DNA from: Deltaproteobacteria bacterium
GTDB taxonomy: Bacteria > Myxococcota_A > UBA9160 > UBA6930
Assembly (NCBI GenBank): GCA_029261795.1
Contig: JAJDAP010000036.1
Span: 1-33,999, forward strand
Reading direction: 5' to 3'
Length of the DNA stretch: 33,999 bases
Shown piece by piece: positions 8,018 through 15,142 of the stretch. Both the position numbers and the translations under genes were made by a program. A model generated the notes under the pieces. It saw only the letters and a list, made by a program, of their open reading frames with translations. It was not told the DNA's origin and did no database searches. Within the stretch, counting starts at the first letter, position 1. Every line of letters starts with the position of its first letter.

Positions 8018-8038
8018 AGTGTCATGAGTGGCGACACT
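8018..8038. promoter_or_regulatory. Candidate TetR operator
   Basis: AGTGTC (8018-8023) and GACACT (8033-8038) form a 6-bp inverted repeat with a 9-base spacer, 40 nt upstream of the TetR start. It also contains AGTGTCA-N2-AGTGGC, the same spaced motif found at 2224-2238. Position fits autoregulation and control of the divergent membrane selenoprotein gene. Confidence 0.55.
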
Positions 8039-8078
8039 TGATGTAGCTTCCGGATCCGCTCCGTTCCCCGAGGTATCG

Positions 8079-8690
8079 ATGAGTTCCGCCCGCGCCAAGA
8101 CGCCGTTCGACCGGGCCGATGGTCGGGTCCTGCGCGGAAAGCGGAATCGCGCTGCGATCGTCGAGGCGATCTACCAGCTGATCCTGGAAGACACGGGGCA
8201 GCCCACGGCGCGGCAGGTCGCGGAGCGCGCCGGGGTGCAGCCGCGCACCGTGTTTCGGCATTTCCAAGATATGGCGAGTCTGAACGCGGAAGTTTCCCAG
8301 CGGGTCGGTTCGGAAGTCCGACCTCGGCTGCTCGAGGCGGCCTATCAGGGAACGCTGGTCGAGCGGATCGCGATCATGGCGCGGCTGCGCAGCGAAGTCT
8401 TCGAACGCTTCGCGCCATTCCAGCGCGTTTCGAACCGGATGCGAGGGCGCTTCGAGTTCGTACAGCTCGAGCACGAAGCGTCCGTAGTCGAATTGCGTGA
8501 GAACCTGCGGACCGCGTTCCCGGAGTTACGCCGCTTGCCGCAAGCGCTCGGCGCCGCGGTCGAGTTGCTGTTCTCGTTCGAGGCCTGGGACCGTCTTCGC
8601 ACCGACCAGGGCCTGAGTCCGACGCAAGCCCGGCGCGCGATCGATCGTGCCGCACGCGCGCTCTTCGAGTCGGCCGGCGCCACCGGCTGA
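8079..8690 (+). CDS. TetR/AcrR-family transcriptional regulator
   Basis: ATG at 8079 stands 5 nt behind GAGG (8070-8073) and is preferred over GTG 8028, which would place the start inside the operator-like repeat. The 203-residue protein has a TetR N-terminal domain: RAAIVEAIYQLILEDTG (helix 1) and the helix-turn-helix TARQVAERAGVQPRTVFRHF at residues 43-62. The C-terminal ligand-binding half is generic. Likely a local repressor; the nearby lipid genes and the matching motif at 2224-2238 suggest the selenoprotein/hydratase promoter region as a target. The ligand is unknown. It converges on tesB with an 18-base gap. Confidence 0.88.
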   Translation: MSSARAKTPFDRADGRVLRGKRNRAAIVEAIYQLILEDTGQPTARQVAERAGVQPRTVFRHFQDMASLNAEVSQRVGSEVRPRLLEAAYQGTLVERIAIMARLRSEVFERFAPFQRVSNRMRGRFEFVQLEHEASVVELRENLRTAFPELRRLPQALGAAVELLFSFEAWDRLRTDQGLSPTQARRAIDRAARALFESAGATG

Positions 8691-8708
8691 GCGCATACGC
8701 ACCGCCGC

Positions 8709-9527
8709 CTAACTTTTTGAGATCGGCCGGATCATGCTCTCCTGGGCGAAGGACGCCACGAGCTTCCGCTCGCCATCGAAGGCGTGGCCCTGAGCGAAGC
8801 CTCGCGCGCCGGACGTGATCGGGCTGGTCTGCGAGACCAGCAGCCAGTCGTCCAGCGCAAGGCTTCGGTGGAACCAGATCGTGTGCGTCGTGACGGCCGT
8901 GTGGATCTTCTCCGGCGAATCCGCTTGGCCGACGCCTTCGTGGGGTCGCAACGATGTGCCGATGAGGGTCAGGTCCGTAGCGTGGGCGAACAGTGCCTGA
9001 TGTACGGCGGGCTTCGGCGGCAACGCTTCGGCACGCATCCAGAACGCGAAGTCGGCGGGCCCTCTGTCGCGGGCATTCAGATCGACACCGCCCACGATCC
9101 GGGTCGCCCAGGGAATCATCGTGAGATCTTCCGGGACGGCATCCTCCGCATGGCCCAGATCGGGCGCCGCGCACTGGTACTCGAGGCCTTCTTCCTCGGT
9201 GTGGAGCATCACGATGGCGGCCACGATGGCGCGGCCATCCTGCTCGCCGATGATCGATCGCCCTGCGAAGGTGCGGCCTTCCTGCAACCGCTCCAGGCGG
9301 AAGCGCACGGGCTTCGCGAGATCGCCCTCACGAGGAAAGGTCGTGTGAAGGGATTTCACGGACTTGTCGGGCGCCGTGTGAGCAGCGACCGCGATGCACT
9401 GGGCCAGCAATTGGCCGCCGAAGATCCGGTAGTAGGGCATCGGAATGTTGGGCGCGGTGTAGACGTCGTCGCCGAGCTCCTCGATCTCGAGGCAGGCCAA
9501 CGTGTCTTCGAGCGTGATGATCGGCAT
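8709..9527 (-). CDS. tesB: Acyl-CoA thioesterase II (TesB family)
   Basis: The 272-residue double-hotdog protein begins MPIITLEDTLACLEIEEL. GGQLLAQCIAVAAHT (37-51) and FPREGDLAKPVRFRLERL are hallmark first-hotdog segments. WFHRSLALDDWLLVSQTSP (218-236) and ARGFAQGHAF belong to the second. Of the E. coli TesB triad, Asp185 and Gln262 (ASFAQESMIR) are visible; the Thr/Ser position falls in the Thr-rich stretch near 213-216 and I could not align it with certainty. Function: hydrolysis of acyl-CoA to free acid and CoA in the cytoplasm. No clear Shine-Dalgarno precedes ATG 9527. It is divergent from the amidase across 74 bp. Confidence 0.92.
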   Translation of the reverse strand: MPIITLEDTLACLEIEELGDDVYTAPNIPMPYYRIFGGQLLAQCIAVAAHTAPDKSVKSLHTTFPREGDLAKPVRFRLERLQEGRTFAGRSIIGEQDGRAIVAAIVMLHTEEEGLEYQCAAPDLGHAEDAVPEDLTMIPWATRIVGGVDLNARDRGPADFAFWMRAEALPPKPAVHQALFAHATDLTLIGTSLRPHEGVGQADSPEKIHTAVTTHTIWFHRSLALDDWLLVSQTSPITSGARGFAQGHAFDGERKLVASFAQESMIRPISKS

Positions 9528-9601
9528 GAAGGGAGCCTACAGCGGGCGAGCGGGCGGCAGCCAGGAGTGGCACGCTCGCGAGAGTTCGACGAGGAGGCGA
9601 G

Positions 9602-11032
9602 ATGGCGGACACCGAACTCTGCGACCGAACGGCAGTGGAGCTGGCCGCGCGCGTGCGCGGCGGCGAGTTGTCGGCGCGCACGCTGCTCGAGGCCCATCTC
9701 GATCGGATCGATGCGGTCAATCCGGCGCTCAACGCGATCGTCACGTTGGTTCCCGAGCGTGCGATGGCGTGGGCCGCCGAAGCCGACGAGCGACAGGCGC
9801 GCGGAGAACCGCTGGGTCCCCTCCACGGTTTGCCGATCGCCCACAAGGACCTCGTGCGGACGGCGGGAATTCGAAGCACCTCGGGGTCAGCGCTGCTCGC
9901 CGAGCATGTTCCAGAGGCCGACGATGCCATCGTGACGCGGCTACGTGCGGCCGGAGCGATCACGATCGGAAAGACGAATACGCCCGAGTTCGGCGCCGGC
10001 TCGCACACCTTCAATCCCGTCTTCGGCGCAACGCGGAACCCATGGGATCCGTCGAAGACCTGTGGCGGGAGCAGTGGTGGCGCCGCGGTGGCGTTGGCCA
10101 CTGGAATGATTCCGATCGCGGACGGCAGCGACATGGGCGGCTCGCTCCGAAACCCCGCGAACTTCAACAACGTGGTCGGGTTGCGTCCGGCCCCGGGCCG
10201 GGTGACGAACCATCCGGCGCCGCTGGGCTTCGAATCCCTGGCGGTGCTCGGGCCGATGGCGCGAACCGTCGAGGACACAGCCCTTCTGTTATCGGCGATG
10301 GCCGGCCCGGATTCCCGAACGCCGCTCTCGATCGATGTTCCTGGCAGTGTCTTCGCGGGTTCTCTCGAACGCGATTTCAGCCGCACGCGCATCGCCTTCG
10401 ATCCTGACGTCGGCGGCTTGCCCATGGACCCAAGCGTCGCCGCCGTTCTCGAGGCTGGCCTCGCAGGCTTCTCGTCCGTCGGATGTCAGGTCGAAGCGGC
10501 GGGCTTCGATTGGAGCGGGGCCGACGAATCATTCGAGACGCTGCGCGCATTCTCGAGCGCCCACGGTTTTGCGTCGCTCCCGGAAGACCGCCTTGCCGAG
10601 GTGAAGGAGACGATCCGCTGGAACGTGGCCCGCGGCCGCGAACTCTCCGGCGCCGATGTGAGCCGTGCGGAAGCGCTGCGCACGGCGCTCTTCCAGCGTC
10701 TCCACGCTTTCATGGAGGTCTACGAGTTCCTGATCCTGCCGGTCAACCAGGTGCTCCCCTTCGATCTCGAGACCGAGTATCCGACCGAGATCGCCGGGGT
10801 CGCGATGGAGAGCTACATCGATTGGATGAAGTCGGCCTATCGGGTGTCCGCGACGGGCCATCCCGCGATCTCGGTTCCCTGCGGTTTCAGCGCGGACGGG
10901 TTGCCCGTCGGCGTACAGATCGTTGGACGGCACCGGGACGAACGCGGCGTATTGGAGCTGGCTTTCGCCTATCAACAAGCCACGCGTCACTGCGACCGAC
11001 GCCCCGGGCTGCTCACTGCGCCTGGTCGTTGA
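9602..11032 (+). CDS. Amidase (amidase-signature family)
   Basis: ATG 9602 is preceded by AGGAGG at short spacing and yields 476 residues. Amidase-signature catalytic residues are all present: Lys82 in HGLPIAHKDL, the cis-Ser157 in GGSSGG, and nucleophile Ser181 in GSDMGGSLRNPANF. VVGLRPAPGRV and SVPCGFSADGLPVGVQIVG are further family signatures. It hydrolyses an amide bond, probably of a small molecule. GatA is unlikely because no gatB or gatC is nearby and the C-terminus follows the catabolic amidases. Its 3' end overlaps the convergent DUF547 lipoprotein gene by 20 bases. Confidence 0.9.
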   Translation: MADTELCDRTAVELAARVRGGELSARTLLEAHLDRIDAVNPALNAIVTLVPERAMAWAAEADERQARGEPLGPLHGLPIAHKDLVRTAGIRSTSGSALLAEHVPEADDAIVTRLRAAGAITIGKTNTPEFGAGSHTFNPVFGATRNPWDPSKTCGGSSGGAAVALATGMIPIADGSDMGGSLRNPANFNNVVGLRPAPGRVTNHPAPLGFESLAVLGPMARTVEDTALLLSAMAGPDSRTPLSIDVPGSVFAGSLERDFSRTRIAFDPDVGGLPMDPSVAAVLEAGLAGFSSVGCQVEAAGFDWSGADESFETLRAFSSAHGFASLPEDRLAEVKETIRWNVARGRELSGADVSRAEALRTALFQRLHAFMEVYEFLILPVNQVLPFDLETEYPTEIAGVAMESYIDWMKSAYRVSATGHPAISVPCGFSADGLPVGVQIVGRHRDERGVLELAFAYQQATRHCDRRPGLLTAPGR

Positions 11033-11873
11033 GACCCCAGTCGTAGGGAACGAAGGCCACCCGACACTGACCGCAATCGTGCAGGGCCTGGCGCTGCTCG
11101 CCTTCGGCGTGGTGGCGGATCCAGCCAAGAAGTGTCGCCGGCTCGTCCGGAGCGTGACGCTTCATCCAGCTGGTGAAGTCGGCCGCATACCAGTCGAAGA
11201 TCGAGGACAAGGTGACGACACCCTGAGCGGGGTCCACGCTGACATTGCGCTCCTCCGCCAGGAAGCGTCGGGTCTCCCGGGCGAGGTCGCTCTCGAGGGA
11301 ATCCCCGCGGAACGCCGCACGCGGCAGCCGCGGGCAGCTGTTCGAGGCGCAGTTCAATGCGAAGTGGACGCGCGGTTCGTCGAACCGGCCTCGGATGACG
11401 CTGTTCTCCAGGTAGTAGAGGGATGTGCTGGCGCCTCCCAGTTGGATTCGGTGGAAGAAGAAGAAACCGGCCCCGTTCGGGAGAATCGGCTGCAGGAGCC
11501 GCGTGAACGGCGTCTGGATCTCTTGCACCGATCGCACCGGATAGCGGTCGAGTACCAGCGAGACCGTGGAGGCGTTGTACGCGTTGATCCAATACGCCAG
11601 GCGGTCCGACTCCGTCGCGAACCGTTCCGGCGCGGCGTCCGGACTCTGCTGCGCGAGGGCGCTGATGTAGCGCACGAGGTCGTCACGATCGTTTCGTGCG
11701 GCGGCGTATTCGATCCGACCCTGGTCATCGACGTGGCGATCGAGGAACGCGTTCCAATCGTCATGGGTGAAGCGCGACACGGCGTCTCCCTCTGGCAGCT
11801 CCGGCGGCTGAACCGCGGCACAACCGTTTCCGACAAGGGCCAACAACCCGAAGAGCGCGGCAAGAGGCTTCAT
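11013..11873 (-). CDS. DUF547 lipoprotein, last gene of the radical SAM operon
   Basis: ATG 11873 overlaps the radical SAM stop in an ATGA, implying translational coupling; 286 residues. A hydrophobic leader (3-16) ends in NGCAA, a plausible though weak lipobox with Cys18. The DUF547 core is clear: LAYWINAYNASTVSLVLD (92-109), HFALNCASNSCPRLP with Cys175 and Cys180, and VTLSSIFDWYAADF (220-233). The C-terminus adds HDCGQC (Cys267, Cys270), then PYDWGLND. DUF547 has no established reaction that I can name. Its export signal and the operon suggest it acts in the envelope on something produced or altered by the radical SAM enzyme; that is inference. Confidence 0.87.
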   Translation of the reverse strand: MKPLAALFGLLALVGNGCAAVQPPELPEGDAVSRFTHDDWNAFLDRHVDDQGRIEYAAARNDRDDLVRYISALAQQSPDAAPERFATESDRLAYWINAYNASTVSLVLDRYPVRSVQEIQTPFTRLLQPILPNGAGFFFFHRIQLGGASTSLYYLENSVIRGRFDEPRVHFALNCASNSCPRLPRAAFRGDSLESDLARETRRFLAEERNVSVDPAQGVVTLSSIFDWYAADFTSWMKRHAPDEPATLLGWIRHHAEGEQRQALHDCGQCRVAFVPYDWGLNDQAQ

Positions 11874-13204
11874 GCGACCGAGTCGACGGCGGCGTAGACC
11901 TGCTCCCGGATTCCGGTGGAGTTCACCTGACACATCGACACGAGCTCGCCGTCGATCGGCACGCGAAAGGCGCAGTTCGCCAGTCGCTCGGTTCCCTTTT
12001 CCGTGGCTAGCTCGGCTTCGCCCATGAAGTGGTGGCTGACGATGTTGAGGTAGCGAACCCGACGACGACCGGAGACGAGAGCCGCGATCAGCTGTGCGAT
12101 CGGCACTCCAGCCCGCATCAGCCCTCGAAACGCCCAGGCGGGAACACGAACCGCGACCAGGATCGGATGCCTGAGCGCCAACGCCAGGACGCGCAGCGCC
12201 CGGCGCAGCGGCCGATCGAGGCGCAGGGTCGCACCGCCGAAGGCGTCGAGGAGATCGCGCAGGAACGCGACATCACGGCGATCCTCGGGATCCCAGAGCG
12301 GAACGAACTCCGCTGCTGCCCCGCCCTGGATCGCCAACCCCTGGACGAAGCGACTGCAATCGGGGTGGCCCATCCAGCCGTGATGCCGCTCGACGGGATC
12401 GCTCGCGGAGAGTCCGGCGGAGATCGCGGCCCACAATTCCTCCATCGTCACCGGCGCCGTGACGCCCTGCTCGGTGCGACCGACCGGGGCTACGGGTTGA
12501 AAGCTCACCATCTTGAAGCCGCCGGCGTTCTCGACGAACCAGCGGACGATGCCCGGGATCTCACCCAGGTTGTCGCGGGTTACCGTCACCGTGGAAGCAG
12601 CTTGAAGCGGCTGCCCGGTATCGAGCCGGGTTCGTTCGATCAGGTCGGAGAACTCCTCGCGTAGCGGCGTCAATTCACGCTCGGTCTTCGCATGACGAAA
12701 GCGAGGGTCCCGTCGGCCGCGTTGCGTCGAGTCGATATGGATCGAGACCTCGCGGAGCCCCGCCTCACGAACGAGGCGCGCGAGCAGCTCGGGTTCCCGG
12801 CGAAAGGTCTCGCCGTGCGTCATGACCATCGGCACCAGGCCCACGTCGCGGGCATGCCTGGCGATCGCGACGAGTTCTTCCGGGTCCCGAAGCGTCACCT
12901 CGCCGTCGGTCAACTGCAGGTTTCCACCTTCGCCTAGCCAACCGCGGATCTGGTCGATCTGGTCCAGGATGTTCGTGAGCGGCAGGGCGGGGACGCGATT
13001 CGCATCTTTGCCGAGGTAGCAACCACGACAGGCGAAGTCGCAGCGCGGCATCGCCCCGATCGTCGCACCGCAGCCCACGTACTGGCGCCCGAGGAACTGA
13101 CGCGGCGAACGCAACGACGGCGGCAGATCGGACCAGGCCGTCGCCAGCGCGGCCTTCGTGTCTGGATGAACCGGAGAGCTCAGCGCGGCGAGCAATGAGC
13201 TCAA
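11870..13204 (-). CDS. Radical SAM enzyme
   Basis: The 4Fe-4S/SAM motif is CDFACRGC with Cys55, Cys59 and Cys62 when translation starts at TTG 13204, which overlaps the upstream stop as TTGA (444 residues). ATG 13318 is an alternative, but it would overlap most of the small upstream gene. LQLTDGEVTLRDPEE and VSIHIDSTQ fit the TIM-barrel strands of the superfamily. Further cysteines near the C-terminus (HPDC, ANCAF, SMCQV) do not match a classic SPASM pattern. A basic, hydrophobic, probably amphipathic stretch precedes VRYLNIVSHHFMGEAEL and could be membrane-associated. Substrate unknown; the flanking 57-residue gene and two exported DUF547 genes are the best clues. Confidence 0.87.
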   Translation of the reverse strand: MSSLLAALSSPVHPDTKAALATAWSDLPPSLRSPRQFLGRQYVGCGATIGAMPRCDFACRGCYLGKDANRVPALPLTNILDQIDQIRGWLGEGGNLQLTDGEVTLRDPEELVAIARHARDVGLVPMVMTHGETFRREPELLARLVREAGLREVSIHIDSTQRGRRDPRFRHAKTERELTPLREEFSDLIERTRLDTGQPLQAASTVTVTRDNLGEIPGIVRWFVENAGGFKMVSFQPVAPVGRTEQGVTAPVTMEELWAAISAGLSASDPVERHHGWMGHPDCSRFVQGLAIQGGAAAEFVPLWDPEDRRDVAFLRDLLDAFGGATLRLDRPLRRALRVLALALRHPILVAVRVPAWAFRGLMRAGVPIAQLIAALVSGRRRVRYLNIVSHHFMGEAELATEKGTERLANCAFRVPIDGELVSMCQVNSTGIREQVYAAVDSVA

Positions 13205-13374
13205 GCGGGTTGCGAACTTCGGGCGACGCCGGCGCTTCCCGTCCGATAGAGATCGAGGACGATCTTCTGGGCCACGACGGCAGCCTGCGGTTCGTCGTTC
13301 ATCTGGGTCGAGCACCATTCGTAGATCGTGCGAAAGTTCTGCTTCACGAATCGTTCGTACTCCGACGCGTTCAT
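13201..13374 (-). CDS. Small protein (57 aa) preceding the radical SAM gene
   Basis: ATG 13374 lies 7 nt behind GGAG. The product begins MNASEYERFVKQNFRTIYEW and has one Cys, in EWCSTQMND. Its stop overlaps the radical SAM TTG start as TTGA, and it begins 19 bases after the upstream DUF547 stop. It looks like a short helical acidic/basic protein with no signal peptide. I do not recognise a family. Options are an accessory or partner subunit of the radical SAM enzyme, or a peptide substrate; the lack of a Gly-Gly leader or a Cys/Ser-rich core makes a classic RiPP precursor less likely. Confidence 0.6.
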   Translation of the reverse strand: MNASEYERFVKQNFRTIYEWCSTQMNDEPQAAVVAQKIVLDLYRTGSAGVARSSQPA

Positions 13375-13393
13375 GGACTGCTCCAGTTGAGGT

Positions 13394-14218
13394 TCAGCGG
13401 GGCACGTCATTGAGCGACCAGTCGTAGTCGTCGCCATCGATGGCGTCGATGCCCGCCAGCTTTCGAGACAACTCGGGGTCTGCATAGCGTTTCAGGTGGC
13501 GAATCACGCCCGCATCGGAACCACCGAAATCGACCGCGAACCAGTCGTAGATACTCGAGACGACGAGATCGCCGCCCTCGACCCTGGCGCCGCGCGGATG
13601 GTTGACGTAGGCGCGGGCGCCGGCGTCGAGGAGTCTCTCCATGTTCTCCGCGGTGAAGGCTTCGGGTATCAGGTTCGGGCAACCGATCGAAGCGCAGTTC
13701 ACGGCATAGTGCGTGCGTGGGTCGTGCCAGAGCGGCCGCAGGATGCGGTGCTCGATGTCGTCGAGGCTCACTTCGATGCCCTCGATGCGCAGCAGTTTCT
13801 TGCCCCAGGGCCCTTGGCTGAAGAGTCTGGGCGAGATGTCGATGTCGCGAATCGTCGAGACCGGGTAGTGATCCAGGATCACATCGATCGTGAGCGCATT
13901 GTAGAGATTGATCCAGAAGGCACGCTGCTCGGGCTTGCGAAGGCACGTCACGCAGGTTCCCGACAGTTGCTCCAGGTACGAAGCGAGTGCAGCCCGATCT
14001 TCGCGGGTGAACTCGCCGTAGGCCATGCGGTTGACGCCGTCGCGGTGCGGCCGCACGTAGCGCCCAAGCAGATCACTCCATGCCGCGTGTTCGACCTCGA
14101 GCGTCGCCTTCGGATCCGAACGGTCCCATTGCTCCCACGCTTCGGGTGCCACGGCCAGGGCCGGCGCGGTGCTGCCCAGCAAGAGCAGGGCGATCGGCCA
14201 TATCGAGAAGCGATGCAT
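13394..14218 (-). CDS. DUF547 exported protein, first gene of the radical SAM operon
   Basis: The 274-residue product starts with a clear Sec signal peptide (MHRFSIWPIALLLLGSTAPALA, cleavage near 22). DUF547 features are RAFWINLYNALTIDVILDHYP (99-119), HYAVNCASIGCPNLIP with Cys175 and Cys180, and VVSSIYDWFAVDFGG. An extra CVTC (Cys89-Cys92) sits ahead of the WINLYN block. The ending DYDWSLNDVPR parallels PYDWGLNDQAQ of the other operon copy, so the two are paralogues. Periplasmic location is inferred. It heads a minus-strand operon of four genes with gaps or overlaps of -4 to +19 bases. CGGAG precedes the ATG. Confidence 0.88.
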   Translation of the reverse strand: MHRFSIWPIALLLLGSTAPALAVAPEAWEQWDRSDPKATLEVEHAAWSDLLGRYVRPHRDGVNRMAYGEFTREDRAALASYLEQLSGTCVTCLRKPEQRAFWINLYNALTIDVILDHYPVSTIRDIDISPRLFSQGPWGKKLLRIEGIEVSLDDIEHRILRPLWHDPRTHYAVNCASIGCPNLIPEAFTAENMERLLDAGARAYVNHPRGARVEGGDLVVSSIYDWFAVDFGGSDAGVIRHLKRYADPELSRKLAGIDAIDGDDYDWSLNDVPR

Positions 14219-14467
14219 CGGAACTCCGGGGTTTCGGACGATGAACCGGGTACGAGCGTGGGGTTCGGCGCGTTACGCCGTGGGGAGGGCAGCTTTCTCG
14301 GCTCCCCCGAACGCACCCGGTGGCAACCAGTGAACCTCACGGAACGCCGGATTGAAAGCGCTCTCCGAGACATAACCTACCGGCCCACGGCGGCTAGTAT
14401 CCCCGACCGCATCAAGTCGGCCGATCGGAACCGGCCATCCGAACGTTGCGGCATCCTAGGAACTTCG

Positions 14468-15055
14468 ATGGAATCTCTCCCCGCTTTGCTCGAGACGGTG
14501 CGCGCCTGCAGGCTGTGCGAGGACATTCTCGAGCCGAGGCCGGTCCTCGTTGCGAGTCGGACCGCCCGCATCCTGATCGTTGGCCAGGCGCCCGGCCGTC
14601 GGGTCCACGAATCCGGTGTGCCATTCGACGATCCGAGCGGTGACCGACTGCGCGATTGGATGCGCCTCGACCGTGAGGTCTTCTACGACGCATCGCGGAT
14701 CGCGTTCCTGCCGATGGGTTTCTGCTTCCCGGGTACCGGAAACGGGGGCGATCTGCCGCCGCCTCCGCGCTGCGCCCAGACCTGGCACGATCGGCTCTAC
14801 GCACAACTGGGTCAGCTTCAGTTGACCCTGGTGATCGGCGCCTATGCCCAGGCGCGTTGGTTCCCTGAAAGCGCGGGCAGCGGCGTTACCGAGGTCGTAC
14901 GTAACTGGCGAGGCTACGGCAGCGCCGTCCTGCCACTTCCGCATCCGAGCCCGCGCAACAATCGTTGGCTCCGTATCAACGATTGGTTCGAAGCTGAAGT
15001 GATCCCGGTGCTGCGGCGCCGCGTGACGCGCGCACTACGCAAGACGACCGACTGA
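14468..15055 (+). CDS. Uracil-DNA glycosylase superfamily protein, probable Fe-S type
   Basis: The 195-residue protein from ATG 14468 (AGGA upstream) contains GQAPG (39-43), PFDDPSGDRLRDWM (52-65), MGFCFPG and the HPSPRN motif near 159-164, all characteristic of the uracil-DNA glycosylase fold. Cys14, Cys17, Cys86 and Cys102 match the four-cysteine arrangement of Fe-S family-4 enzymes. Expected function: excision of uracil from DNA, or a related glycosylase activity. The much longer open frame upstream is antisense to the DUF547 gene and was not used. It diverges from the radical SAM operon across about 250 bases in which I see only a GC-rich spacer. Confidence 0.85.
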   Translation: MESLPALLETVRACRLCEDILEPRPVLVASRTARILIVGQAPGRRVHESGVPFDDPSGDRLRDWMRLDREVFYDASRIAFLPMGFCFPGTGNGGDLPPPPRCAQTWHDRLYAQLGQLQLTLVIGAYAQARWFPESAGSGVTEVVRNWRGYGSAVLPLPHPSPRNNRWLRINDWFEAEVIPVLRRRVTRALRKTTD

Positions 15056-15059
15056 ACGA

Positions 15060-15093
15060 AGCCGGGCTCGCCGCGATCGAGGGGAGCCCGGCT
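15060..15093. terminator. Bidirectional hairpin between convergent genes
   Basis: AGCCGGGCTC (15060-15069) and GAGCCCGGCT (15084-15093) form a perfect 10-bp stem with a 14-base loop, 5 bases after the glycosylase stop and 50 bases before the convergent phosphotransferase stop. There is no T-run, but location and strength suit a shared transcription end. Confidence 0.55.
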
Positions 15094-15142
15094 CTCGCGC
15101 AGTCGCGCCGACGCCGGCCGGTGGCTGAGGTGTCGCCACGCT

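Noticed and set aside
8028..8078. GTG 8028 as the TetR start
   Set aside because: It lies inside the inverted repeat that looks like the operator, and ATG 8079 has a better-placed GAGG.
13496..15055. A 519-codon plus-strand frame ending in the uracil-DNA glycosylase
   Set aside because: The first two thirds are antisense to the DUF547 gene and have no domain; ATG 14468 begins exactly where the glycosylase homology begins.
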